A stretch of DNA of 64,000 nt from Gudongella sp964575895. GTDB lineage: Bacteria; Bacillota; Clostridia; Tissierellales; Tissierellaceae. The notes beneath the pieces are model-generated. The model saw only the letters and a program-made list of their open reading frames with translations. It was not told the origin of the DNA and did not search any database. This document shows, one piece after another, positions 1 through 7,376 of the stretch. The stretch spans positions 9,114 through 73,113 of the forward strand of contig CAZNTE010000012.1 of the NCBI GenBank assembly GCA_964575895.1, read 5' to 3'. Both the position numbers and the translations under genes were made by a program. Positions within the stretch are counted from its first letter, which is position 1, and every line of letters begins with the position of its first letter.

Positions 1-813
1 AGTCCCAACTATTAGACCTGCAGATTTTGCATTTGCTAGGAAGCTTAATGCTTTATAAAGTACGTTTCCAGCTTCAATATCTGGTGCAAGTAGAATGTCT
101 GCATCCCCTGCAACTTCGCTAGTTATTCCCTTAATCTTTGCTGATTCCTTGCTAACTGCATTATCAAGGGCAAAAGGACCATCAACAATACATCCAGTTA
201 TTTCCCCTTGTTTGTTCATTTCAGCAAGTTTAGCAGCATGAACCGTCGCTTCCATCTTCTCGCTGACCTTTTCTTTTGCTGCTAGAACTGCTACCTTGGG
301 CTCTTTTATATCTAGTGAATGTGCTAACTCAACTGCATTCTCTATAATCTGTTTTTTCTGATTTAAATCAGGGGCTATTATCATAGCTGCATCAGTCACA
401 ATGAAGACTTTGTGGTAGGTTGGTACATCAAAAACTGCAACGTGGCTTATTACATTTCCAGTTCTTAATCCAATCTCAGAATCTAGTACTTGCTTCATTA
501 TTACAGACGTATCTATCAAACCTTTCATTAAAACATCTGCAACCCCTGAACTAACAAGCTCAGTTGCTTTTCTTGCCGCTAGGCTTCCATCTTTTTCATC
601 AATAACCATTATACTACTCAAATCAAAATTAATGTTTTTAGCTATTCTTTCTATAGCTTCTCGATCACCAACAAGTATAGGAGTAGCTATACCTTTTTCA
701 TATGCTATTTTTACTGCACCTAGTACATCCTCATCTTGTGCTGCTGCAACTGCTATCTTTTTGGGCCCTTTTTCCTGGGCTAATTTAAATAAAGAATTAA
801 AATCTTTTGCCAT
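1..813 (-). CDS. ptb: Phosphate butyryltransferase, C-terminus cut by window edge
   Basis: The protein interconverts butyryl-CoA and butyryl phosphate in the cytosol and forms a two-step butyrate/ATP pathway with the adjacent kinase. The 271 visible codons begin MAKDFNSLFKLAQEKGPKKI and read through without a stop to base 1. They include the phosphotransacetylase-like stretches LVGDREAIERIA and SGVADVLMKGLIDTS. Family members have about 300 residues, so roughly 30 are missing. The ATG lies two bases after the buk stop, and its ribosome site (GAGGTG) sits inside the end of buk, so the two are translationally coupled. Branched-chain acyl-CoA may also be a substrate. Confidence 0.9.
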   Translation of the reverse strand, partial: MAKDFNSLFKLAQEKGPKKIAVAAAQDEDVLGAVKIAYEKGIATPILVGDREAIERIAKNINFDLSSIMVIDEKDGSLAARKATELVSSGVADVLMKGLIDTSVIMKQVLDSEIGLRTGNVISHVAVFDVPTYHKVFIVTDAAMIIAPDLNQKKQIIENAVELAHSLDIKEPKVAVLAAKEKVSEKMEATVHAAKLAEMNKQGEITGCIVDGPFALDNAVSKESAKIKGITSEVAGDADILLAPDIEAGNVLYKALSFLANAKSAGLIVGT

Positions 814-815
814 AC

Positions 816-1895
816 TTACACCTCTTCCTCGTATATCTTTGCTTTTTCTTCTCCCTCTAAAACTCTTAGTGCTCCTCTATTCAGTGCATCCATCTCATCT
901 TCCCCTGGATATACAATTACATCAGCCAAAAAACTTACCATGTCTTTAATATATTCAACTAGGTAATCAGAATAAGCTAAACCACCTGTTATTATGATAG
1001 CGTTTACATCACCCTTAAGAACTGGTCCTAAGGAACCTATTTCCTTGCCAATTTGATATGCCATTGCATCATATATTAACTTAGCATACTTATCCCCTGC
1101 TTGGATTCGTTTAATAACTTCTCTTCCATCAAAAGTTTCAAGATAAGACATCATTCCACCTTGACCCTGAATCAGTTTTTTCATTTGAGCCTCTGTGTAG
1201 TCACCAGAAAAGCACATTTTAACAATATCACCTACTGGTAATCCTCCAGCTCTTTCCGGGGAAAACGGTCCCATATGATTCGCATTGTTAACATCAACTA
1301 TTTTCCCTCGCAAAATAGGTGCTACAGAAATTCCTCCACCTAAATGTGCAACTATTAAATTTATGTCATCTAATTTCTGATTAGTTTCATTGGCATACCT
1401 ATGACACACAGCTTTAATATTTAATGCGTGAACCAAAGATTTTCTTGGTAATTCCTTAAGCCCTGATATTCTTGCTACATCATGGAATTCATCCACTGCT
1501 ACTGGATCAACAATATACGAGGGCACTTCTAACTCATCTCCCAAACCCTTAGCTAATAGGCCACCTAAATTGGAAGCATGTTGTCCTTGTATCCCAATTT
1601 TTAAATCTTCAATCATATCCTCAGTGACTTTATATGTTCCACTAGGCATGGGGCGTAGTAATCCTCCCCTGCCAACAACAGCTCTAATTTCTCCTTTATC
1701 AATCTCTTCTGAGATTAACCAATTATCAATAATATCTTTTCTAAATTCATATTGATCAATAATAGCTTCAAATTGCTTTAATTCATCCTGACTTATTTCT
1801 AACTTTTGAGATTTAACCTCTATCAATCCTTCAAATAAAGATACCTTAGTTGAGGTAGATCCAGGATTGATGGCTAAAATGTACTTTTTTTTCAT
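816..1895 (-). CDS. buk: Butyrate kinase
   Basis: The enzyme is an ASKHA-fold acyl kinase that makes ATP and butyrate from butyryl phosphate. The start is ILAINPGSTSTKVS, the phosphate-1 loop. Further in are AHLGGGISVAP and the C-terminal IIITGGLAYS nucleotide-binding motif. An ATG seven codons upstream (1916) exists, but the ATG at 1895 has AAGGGGGA five bases before it and gives 359 residues, the usual length. The order is buk then ptb, the reverse of the classical Clostridium ptb-buk operon. The gene follows cdaR by only 10 bases, which implies co-transcription with the c-di-AMP genes. Confidence 0.93.
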   Translation of the reverse strand: MKKKYILAINPGSTSTKVSLFEGLIEVKSQKLEISQDELKQFEAIIDQYEFRKDIIDNWLISEEIDKGEIRAVVGRGGLLRPMPSGTYKVTEDMIEDLKIGIQGQHASNLGGLLAKGLGDELEVPSYIVDPVAVDEFHDVARISGLKELPRKSLVHALNIKAVCHRYANETNQKLDDINLIVAHLGGGISVAPILRGKIVDVNNANHMGPFSPERAGGLPVGDIVKMCFSGDYTEAQMKKLIQGQGGMMSYLETFDGREVIKRIQAGDKYAKLIYDAMAYQIGKEIGSLGPVLKGDVNAIIITGGLAYSDYLVEYIKDMVSFLADVIVYPGEDEMDALNRGALRVLEGEEKAKIYEEEV

Positions 1896-1905
1896 GCTGT
1901 CCCCC

Positions 1906-3123
1906 TTAATTTTCATTTAAATTAACTTCTACAGTGATTGGCTCTTCGTTTGTATAGCTTATATTATCAATTAAAGCAAATGACACTTCTATTTGATGCG
2001 TCCCAGCAGTTAATCCCATAAGATCAGCCTTTATTTCTAAGTTTTGTAGATTAATACTCTCAATTATTGACTTAAAACCTGTAATCTCAACACTAAATAC
2101 CTGATTTAATGTATCTTCTCCAAGGGATAGTCCCTCTCCTAAATTCTCAAAAGCTATATCATCAAATCCAAATTCAAACTCAGTAGTTATTATTTCTTCT
2201 ACCTTGTAGCTAATAGTAATTTTTTGTGCTGGATCAACCAAGGTTACTCCTTCTGGAAGATTTAATTCAACTTCCATTGCCGTTGTTTCAAGTAGCTGAT
2301 TAATGTCAACTTCAACTGTATCAAGCTTGTTCAAGTTTACAATACTATTATCACCTTTGACTCTAACCGTTGATGGGCTTATCTCAATATCTGTTACACT
2401 ATAGTTTTCTGGCAATTCATTTATTGTTATTAATTCGATAGGCAGATCAATCGCTCTAAATATTGGTATAGTCATATCTATTAACCCTGGATCTTTTTCT
2501 ATTCCTCTAACTTCTTCACCAGAATCATTAAGTATCTTTATAGGTACTGCTAAATTCATAGTATCTGTCTTACCTGATATATCTACCAATGCTGAAATCT
2601 TAGTAACTTGATTGACCCAAGACCTAGGGCCTCTTAAAAGAATTTTCTGAGGTCTGGTAACAATATCACCTAGGATGTAGTCTTCACCTAATTGTCCGGT
2701 TAAATCTACTATAGGCTCCATGTCTTTAGTTATTATTCTATCAAAAGTAAATAGAACCTCCTTTGGATCACTACTCTCTACTCTTATTGCAGATGATTGA
2801 TCCAAGAGACCAACAGTAATAGGCACCCTGACTTGTCCTTCAGAGTATCCACTTAAATCAACCTGGGCAAAAATATTTGATCCATCAATATTGTCAAGAT
2901 CCATCTTGTTCCCACTTAATCTAACGTTGATTTTAACATCTTCTGGTTCCATGATAACTAGCCCTTGTCTATCAAGGGCTGCTGTATTTAAATAAGTTAC
3001 TGATATATTTCTAATTTCTTTTGTGATTTGAGGATTTGTATCACTCATTACATAGCTCCAAAGGAACACAGCAATTACAAGAGTTAGAATTTTTGCAGTT
3101 AAATCATTCTTCCTCTTTTTCAT
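1906..3123 (-). CDS. cdaR: YbbR-domain c-di-AMP synthase regulator CdaR
   Basis: This membrane-anchored extracytoplasmic protein partners with CdaA and modulates its diadenylate cyclase activity in other Firmicutes. One N-terminal membrane segment (about residues 9-26, ILTLVIAVFLWSYVM) is followed by repeated YbbR modules, seen as recurring V-x-L-x-G and I-x-V-x-x-P strands across about 380 residues. The ATG overlaps the end of cdaA by 20 bases, and GGAGG lies in the last cdaA codons. At 405 residues it fits the four-module form. The usual next gene, glmM, is absent; buk follows instead. Confidence 0.9.
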   Translation of the reverse strand: MKKRKNDLTAKILTLVIAVFLWSYVMSDTNPQITKEIRNISVTYLNTAALDRQGLVIMEPEDVKINVRLSGNKMDLDNIDGSNIFAQVDLSGYSEGQVRVPITVGLLDQSSAIRVESSDPKEVLFTFDRIITKDMEPIVDLTGQLGEDYILGDIVTRPQKILLRGPRSWVNQVTKISALVDISGKTDTMNLAVPIKILNDSGEEVRGIEKDPGLIDMTIPIFRAIDLPIELITINELPENYSVTDIEISPSTVRVKGDNSIVNLNKLDTVEVDINQLLETTAMEVELNLPEGVTLVDPAQKITISYKVEEIITTEFEFGFDDIAFENLGEGLSLGEDTLNQVFSVEITGFKSIIESINLQNLEIKADLMGLTAGTHQIEVSFALIDNISYTNEEPITVEVNLNEN

Positions 3124-3946
3124 TTTTTTTCCTCCATCTATTAATATATTGTTGATTGCTATTTTTAGGTTTGTACATATCTAATAGAATTTGCTTCAAG
3201 GTTTTAGAATCAAGATATCTAGATATCATTCCATTCTCGGCTATGGAAATGGCTCCAGTCTCTTCTGAAACAACTATAGAAAGGGAATCTGAACGTTCAG
3301 ATATGCCTAAAGCTGCTCTGTGTCTGGTTCCTAGCTCTTTATTGATATTCGAGTTGTCCGTTAAAGGTAGAAAACATGCTGCTGCCTTAATGATATCATC
3401 CTTAATTATGACAGCACCATCATGAAGTGGGGTATTTGGAATAAAAATATTGATAAGAAGGTCACTGCTGACCTTACCAGAAATACTAGTTCCTGTCTCA
3501 ACTACGTCATTAAGCCCAGTTTGTCTTTCTAATACCATAAGTGCACCAATTTTTTGCCTTGATAGGGATGCTGTTGCTTCAACAATTTCATCCACCACCT
3601 TTGACATATTCTCTCCCCTGATTTCTATAAAAGATTTAGAGAAGAATCTACTTCTTCCTATGTATTCTAAGCCCCTTCTTAATTCCGGTTGAAATACTAT
3701 TAGTATTGCCAGTGTTCCAACTGTCATTGCATTGCTCAAGATCCAATTAATTGTGTATAATCTTAGCCAACCGCTAAGTTCAGTTAACACTAAAAGAACC
3801 CCTATTCCTTTTAATAACTGTTCAGCACGGGTTTCTTTTATTAGTGTAAATAACTTATACAATACTATAGCAACTATAAGTATATCCACTATATCTCGGA
3901 TTCTAATGTTAATGATTAAATTAGTTAGATATTGCAAGGATATCAC
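3104..3946 (-). CDS. cdaA: Diadenylate cyclase CdaA
   Basis: CdaA condenses two ATP into cyclic di-AMP at the membrane. Three hydrophobic segments fill about residues 10-85, and a DAC domain follows. The catalytic signatures are intact: DGA at 176-178 (within PLHDGAVII) and RHR at 208-210 (within GTRHRAALG). At 280 residues it is normal for CdaA. The start codon is GTG, because the reading frame begins right after the weak site AGTGAAGGC and the N-terminal membrane helix would otherwise be lost. It overlaps cdaR, the standard cdaA-cdaR arrangement. Confidence 0.95.
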   Translation of the reverse strand: MISLQYLTNLIINIRIRDIVDILIVAIVLYKLFTLIKETRAEQLLKGIGVLLVLTELSGWLRLYTINWILSNAMTVGTLAILIVFQPELRRGLEYIGRSRFFSKSFIEIRGENMSKVVDEIVEATASLSRQKIGALMVLERQTGLNDVVETGTSISGKVSSDLLINIFIPNTPLHDGAVIIKDDIIKAAACFLPLTDNSNINKELGTRHRAALGISERSDSLSIVVSEETGAISIAENGMISRYLDSKTLKQILLDMYKPKNSNQQYINRWRKKNEKEEE

Positions 3947-3973
3947 GCCTTCACTTTAGATTCTCTCTCTTTT

Positions 3974-3979
3974 ATTATA
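3974..3979 (-). promoter_or_regulatory. Possible -10 element for cdaA-cdaR-buk-ptb
   Basis: On the minus strand the gap between CapA and cdaA contains a consensus TATAAT (preceded by GG) 27 bases upstream of the cdaA GTG. The hexamer 17 bases further upstream, TACAAA, matches TTGACA poorly. The position fits a four-gene transcript, but the evidence is the -10 alone. Confidence 0.4.
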
Positions 3980-4008
3980 CCTTATGGCGATGTGAATTTG
4001 TATAGTTA

Positions 4009-5223
4009 TTATTCAATGTTTAATTTATCTAGGGTGTCATTTAGAGCCTTATCCATTCTTTTTAAAAGTGCATCATCAAGTTCTAAATAAATCTTCCCCT
4101 CTAATACATCTTCTATTGGAAGAATGTAATAATTGTACTTATCAGATTCCCAGTACCTGTACACCCAGGTAGGAATAGGTTTTATCTCTTCAACTACAGT
4201 TGTATTATTTAAGTGATCTTTATTTATAGTGATATCAAGAATCACGCCATCTTCAGTATAAGATACACCCATAGTTTCAAGTCTTTGGTTAGATATAAAG
4301 TTTCCCAAAGAGTAAATTACATGTGTCGTTTTACCAAAATCAGTGATTATATCCCTCTCTTGAATTACATGAGGATGACTGCCAATTATTAGATCAAACC
4401 CTAAGCTGGCCAATTCTTTTGCCAACTCTTGTTGATATACTGAAGACTCCCTATTGTACTCATTACCCCAGTGAAGATAAACAATGGTTAAATCAGGCTG
4501 ACTCATTTTAGCAAATTCAAGGTCTTCCTTAATTCTATCTATATTAATCAGATTTATCATCCTATCTAGTTCATCACTTGTTAGTCTTGAATCAAGACCA
4601 TTCAAATTTTGTGTGTATGAAAATATTGCTAGGTTAATACCATTTATATCCTTTAATATAAAAGATCTTCTTTCTTCTTGACTGGTTCCCACATAATCAA
4701 TATTTCTATTTTGAATTTCTTCAATAGTTTTAATTATTCCTAACTTGCCTCTATCCAAGGAGTGATTGTTTGATGTAAATAAAAGATCAAAGCCTGCTTC
4801 CTTTATACCATCAAGGGTTTCCACTGGACTATTGAACATGGGAAATCCACTAAATCCTCTGTCATTTCCTGCAGTTACTGTTTCAAAATTTCCAAATGCA
4901 TAATCTGATCTGCTTAAATATGGCGCAACAAACTTAAAGGGTTCGTAAAAATCAAAACCATCTTCTGTCTTTGCTCCATTAATCTGTGGCATGTGAAACA
5001 TTATATCGCCAACAAAAGTTAAATTAATCCTTGTGTTCTCAATTACTTGGATTGGTTCCTCTGTTATTTCATCCTCGTTAATGGGTTCATCTAGTTCATC
5101 AGTGATAACGTTTTCATCAATATTGGAAACTTCTTCGCTGAACCCGCTTCCAATAAGCCTCCCAAACACTAATGAAAATGCGCCAACTAAAATTATTAGA
5201 GCCACTATTAAAAGTTTTTTCAT
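4009..5223 (-). CDS. CapA-family metallophosphatase-fold protein, membrane anchored
   Basis: It belongs to the PGA_cap/CapA family, related to the capsule protein CapA of Bacillus, with a calcineurin-like fold. A Lys-Lys start and a hydrophobic helix (residues 4-22) give a signal anchor, followed by an acidic linker rich in Glu, Asp and Ile (about residues 33-63). The catalytic domain shows FVGDIMFH, TSNNHSLDRG, GSHPHV and YSLGNF, the metal-binding series of the fold, so the site looks intact. No other capsule or polyglutamate genes lie nearby, so the substrate is unknown. The family is common as a lone gene in clostridia. Confidence 0.85.
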   Translation of the reverse strand: MKKLLIVALIILVGAFSLVFGRLIGSGFSEEVSNIDENVITDELDEPINEDEITEEPIQVIENTRINLTFVGDIMFHMPQINGAKTEDGFDFYEPFKFVAPYLSRSDYAFGNFETVTAGNDRGFSGFPMFNSPVETLDGIKEAGFDLLFTSNNHSLDRGKLGIIKTIEEIQNRNIDYVGTSQEERRSFILKDINGINLAIFSYTQNLNGLDSRLTSDELDRMINLINIDRIKEDLEFAKMSQPDLTIVYLHWGNEYNRESSVYQQELAKELASLGFDLIIGSHPHVIQERDIITDFGKTTHVIYSLGNFISNQRLETMGVSYTEDGVILDITINKDHLNNTTVVEEIKPIPTWVYRYWESDKYNYYILPIEDVLEGKIYLELDDALLKRMDKALNDTLDKLNIE

Positions 5224-5265
5224 ATAAACACTCCCAACCTATACTACTATTTTACATCTATTATT

Positions 5266-5832
5266 CTAATCCTGCAATGGTTGAGATAAAGTCATATATT
5301 TTTGAATAATTAGAAAAATTCCCAAAGCTATAAATATATCACCTAAACTTATCACCTTTGGAAATGGGTATTCTATAGGAATAATGTCTCCTAGAAAATT
5401 AAAATTAGTATTTGAATTTATAAGAATTTTATCTATTACTATACCTTCTTTAATCTTACTAAGTGTATCACCTAGATTTACTGCCTTGAGTGCCCACTCA
5501 GCTACTGGCATTCTTCCCCTATTCAGAGATATTGGAATCATATTTAAGATTATTCCAGCTGAAACTATTGAAAATCCAATTTCTCTATAGTTAAATAACA
5601 ATCCAACAACTACTAAAAATAATGTACTAACTTGTATAAATGATAGATTACCATACAAGAATTTACCTAGATCATCATTTGAATTTTTTATTATTATAAA
5701 TGACAGTAGGTTAATAGCTAATCCTATTAGCAAAAAATAACCCCCCCTGAACCTAATATTTTTAAGGTTAAGAATTGATCCCCCTCTTACAAGTCCTGCT
5801 ATTATAGATATAACTAAAACTTCTACTATCAT
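5266..5832 (-). CDS. DUF5317 family small membrane protein
   Basis: This is an integral membrane protein of 188 residues with about five hydrophobic segments (approximate residues 3-14, 31-47, 64-80, 85-102 and 163-178). The start MIVEVLVISIIAGLVRGGSI and the NRGRMPV motif near the middle match the clostridial family I know as DUF5317. No function is established. It sits between rubrerythrin and the CapA-type gene on the same strand and is separated from rubrerythrin by a terminator. Confidence 0.75.
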   Translation of the reverse strand: MIVEVLVISIIAGLVRGGSILNLKNIRFRGGYFLLIGLAINLLSFIIIKNSNDDLGKFLYGNLSFIQVSTLFLVVVGLLFNYREIGFSIVSAGIILNMIPISLNRGRMPVAEWALKAVNLGDTLSKIKEGIVIDKILINSNTNFNFLGDIIPIEYPFPKVISLGDIFIALGIFLIIQKYMTLSQPLQD

Positions 5833-5855
5833 GCGATCACATCCAAATCATTTTA

Positions 5856-5879
5856 AAAAGACGCCCATGGGCGTCTTTT
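5856..5879 (-). terminator. Rho-independent terminator after rubrerythrin
   Basis: A perfect 24-base palindrome with GACGCC/GGCGTC at its core runs directly from the rubrerythrin stop codon. On the minus strand it ends in five Ts. The hairpin is GC-rich against the AT-rich surroundings. It separates rubrerythrin from the DUF5317 gene. Confidence 0.9.
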
Positions 5880-5880
5880 A

Positions 5881-6426
5881 TTAGTAAGCTACAAATACTG
5901 ACCTTTTAGCCTGGCAAATTGGGCAATTGTCTTCTTCACCTGTTAATGTTATAAATCCACAAATTGGACAAAGTTCAATAACATTAGCTTCTAAATCTTT
6001 ATTTTGATCTACAAATTCTTTTGCTACTTGATAGCAATCAGCATGAACTTGTTCTGCTGCTACAGCATATCTCATTGCTTGAACTGCTGCTTTTTCGCCT
6101 TGCATTTCTGCAACGCTTATGTAAGCTGGATACATTTGAGTAACTTCGTGCATTTCACCTGCTATTCCTCCAGCTAGGTTTTCAGAAGTTGTTCCTAATC
6201 CAAATTCTCCACCTGATAATACTGGGAAACCTCCGTGAATATCTTTTAGCGCTTTAAAATGTAATGTAGCATGTACTTGCTCTGCATCTGAAGTTGCCAT
6301 AAATAATCTTGCCACTGTAGGGAAGCCATCTTTTTGAGCTTTTTCCGCCCAGATTCTGTATCTCATGTGAGCTTGGCTTTCTCCACCAAATGCTGATCTT
6401 AAATTGTCTTGAGTCATTGCGTTCAT
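5881..6426 (-). CDS. rbr: Rubrerythrin
   Basis: Rubrerythrin is a cytosolic di-iron peroxidase that protects anaerobes from hydrogen peroxide, taking electrons through its rubredoxin domain. Residues 1-145 form the ferritin-like four-helix domain with FGGESQAHMRYRIWAEKA and the later AAEQVHADCY ligand segment. Residues 153-171 carry two CxxC pairs (Cys153, 156, 168, 171) for the rubredoxin iron. GGAGG lies 8 bases before the ATG. The gene is monocistronic, with its own promoter, a palindromic operator-like site at the start point and a strong terminator. Confidence 0.96.
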   Translation of the reverse strand: MNAMTQDNLRSAFGGESQAHMRYRIWAEKAQKDGFPTVARLFMATSDAEQVHATLHFKALKDIHGGFPVLSGGEFGLGTTSENLAGGIAGEMHEVTQMYPAYISVAEMQGEKAAVQAMRYAVAAEQVHADCYQVAKEFVDQNKDLEANVIELCPICGFITLTGEEDNCPICQAKRSVFVAY

Positions 6427-6486
6427 TAAAACATCCTCCTTTAAATTATGATAATTGCTTTAATAAGCTAATTAATAGCCAAAGCT

Positions 6487-6509
6487 GTAATCATTTCATA
6501 AATGATTAC
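6487..6509. promoter_or_regulatory. 23-bp palindrome, candidate operator of rubrerythrin
   Basis: Arms GTAATCATTT and AAATGATTAC are perfectly complementary around a central CAT. The site begins about 8 bases downstream of the -10 box of the rubrerythrin promoter, so it covers the expected transcription start, where a repressor would block initiation. PerR is the usual regulator of rubrerythrin in clostridia, but the half-site differs from the classical TTATAAT Per box, so the bound protein is not identified. Confidence 0.6.
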
Positions 6510-6516
6510 TATGATA

Positions 6517-6545
6517 ATTATACATTAAAATTCCACCTAAGTCCA
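6517..6545 (-). promoter_or_regulatory. Sigma-A-type promoter of rubrerythrin
   Basis: On the minus strand there is TGGACT (6540-6545), a 17-base spacer, and a consensus TATAAT (6517-6522). The predicted start lies near 6509, about 83 bases upstream of the ATG, inside the palindrome. Confidence 0.65.
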
Positions 6546-6566
6546 TATGATAAAGGACCAAAAGTT

Positions 6567-6619
6567 AATATAACCCCAGATAGTTAATCTTAATTTAGAT
6601 TTCCTTCTGGGGTTATATT
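6567..6619 (-). terminator. 14-bp stem-loop after the TusA-DsrE frame
   Basis: The arms 6567-6580 and 6606-6619 are perfectly complementary (core ACCCCAGA/TCTGGGGT), and a smaller AATCT/AGATT helix lies in the loop. It begins one base after the stop of the DsrE frame. The T-tract on the minus strand is weak (AACTTTT), so it is a likely but imperfect terminator. Confidence 0.55.
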
Positions 6620-6620
6620 T

Positions 6621-7370
6621 TTAGATAAATAGATTTACATTTGAATCATCTGCAGCATTTAAATATGTTGCTACTCCACCTATTTCAACACCTTCAATTA
6701 ATTCTTCCTTAGTGATTCCCATTACGTCCATAGACATTTGACAGGCAACTATTCTTATGCCTGATTTTATTCCAGTTTGAATTAAGTCTTCAAGAGAAGA
6801 TATGTTTTTATCATTCATTACCTTTCTTATCATCATCGGACCCATTCCAGCCATATTCATTTTTGATAACCCAAGCTTTTTGCTTCCTCTTGGCATCATC
6901 TTGCTAAACATATTTGCCATAAAATCCTTTTTAACACTAACTGGTTCTGGTCTTCTTAAGATATTTAACCCCCAGAAGGTGAAGAACATTGTAACTTCGT
7001 TACCCATGGCTTTTGCACCATTGGCAATAATAAATGATGCTATTGCCTTGTCTAAATCTCCACTAAAAACTACCATAGTCTTTTCCTTAGACACAGGTCC
7101 TTTTTCTATTACAGCCTCAGGACTATTTACTAATCCTTTTTGTAGCTGTACAATCCATTTATTATCTAGTTTTTCATCACATATGAATTGATTCTTTGTA
7201 TTACTGCACCATGCTTTGATGTCAGAAATAAACCCTGGATCAGTAGCTGAAACCTCAAGTACATCTCCTACATTTAATCCTTTCATCTTGTCAGCAACTT
7301 GTATAATTGGCCCCGGACAGGATAATCCACAAGCATTTAGCTTGATAACATCTCCTGCCGGGGTAACTAC
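6621..7370 (-). CDS. TusA-DsrE extension of CoADR protein, reached only by -1 frameshift
   Basis: These 249 codons lie in the -1 frame relative to the upstream CoA-disulfide-reductase gene. They begin VVTPAGDVIKLNACGLSCPG: a TusA domain with the persulfide-carrying Cys of the CPGP motif (about residues 9-85), then a DsrE/DsrF-like domain (about 90-249) with KTMVVFSGDLDKAIA. The first ATG, at 7286, falls inside the TusA fold after the CPGP cysteine and has no ribosome site. No ATG, GTG or TTG exists in this frame between its upstream TAA and CPGP. As I recall the family, CoADR-rhodanese-TusA-DsrE proteins of roughly 820 residues occur as one chain in clostridia; the conceptual fusion here has 827. 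Frameshifting, a real mutation or a one-base sequence error are the alternatives. Confidence 0.8.
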   Translation of the reverse strand, partial: VVTPAGDVIKLNACGLSCPGPIIQVADKMKGLNVGDVLEVSATDPGFISDIKAWCSNTKNQFICDEKLDNKWIVQLQKGLVNSPEAVIEKGPVSKEKTMVVFSGDLDKAIASFIIANGAKAMGNEVTMFFTFWGLNILRRPEPVSVKKDFMANMFSKMMPRGSKKLGLSKMNMAGMGPMMIRKVMNDKNISSLEDLIQTGIKSGIRIVACQMSMDVMGITKEELIEGVEIGGVATYLNAADDSNVNLFI

Positions 7371-7376
7371 TTTCCC
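7311..7376 (-). other. Putative programmed -1 ribosomal frameshift signal
   Basis: On the minus strand the zero-frame codons at 7376-7370 read G GGA AAG, an X XXY YYZ slippery heptamer, followed at once by the TAG stop (7369-7367). After six bases an 11-bp helix starts: 7363-7353 (CCCCGG then CAGGA) pairs with 7322-7311 (TCCTG, one bulged T, CCGGGG) around a 30-base loop. Slipping by -1 gives GGG AAA GTA and enters the TusA frame exactly. The GC-rich arms use CCG and GGG codons that are unusual for this AT-rich genome. A missing A in the AAA run would also explain the frame change. Confidence 0.6.

Noticed and set aside
7286..7286. ATG as an independent start of a separate DsrE gene
   Set aside because: It lies inside the TusA fold after the CPGP cysteine and has no ribosome site; the -1 extension explains the frame better.
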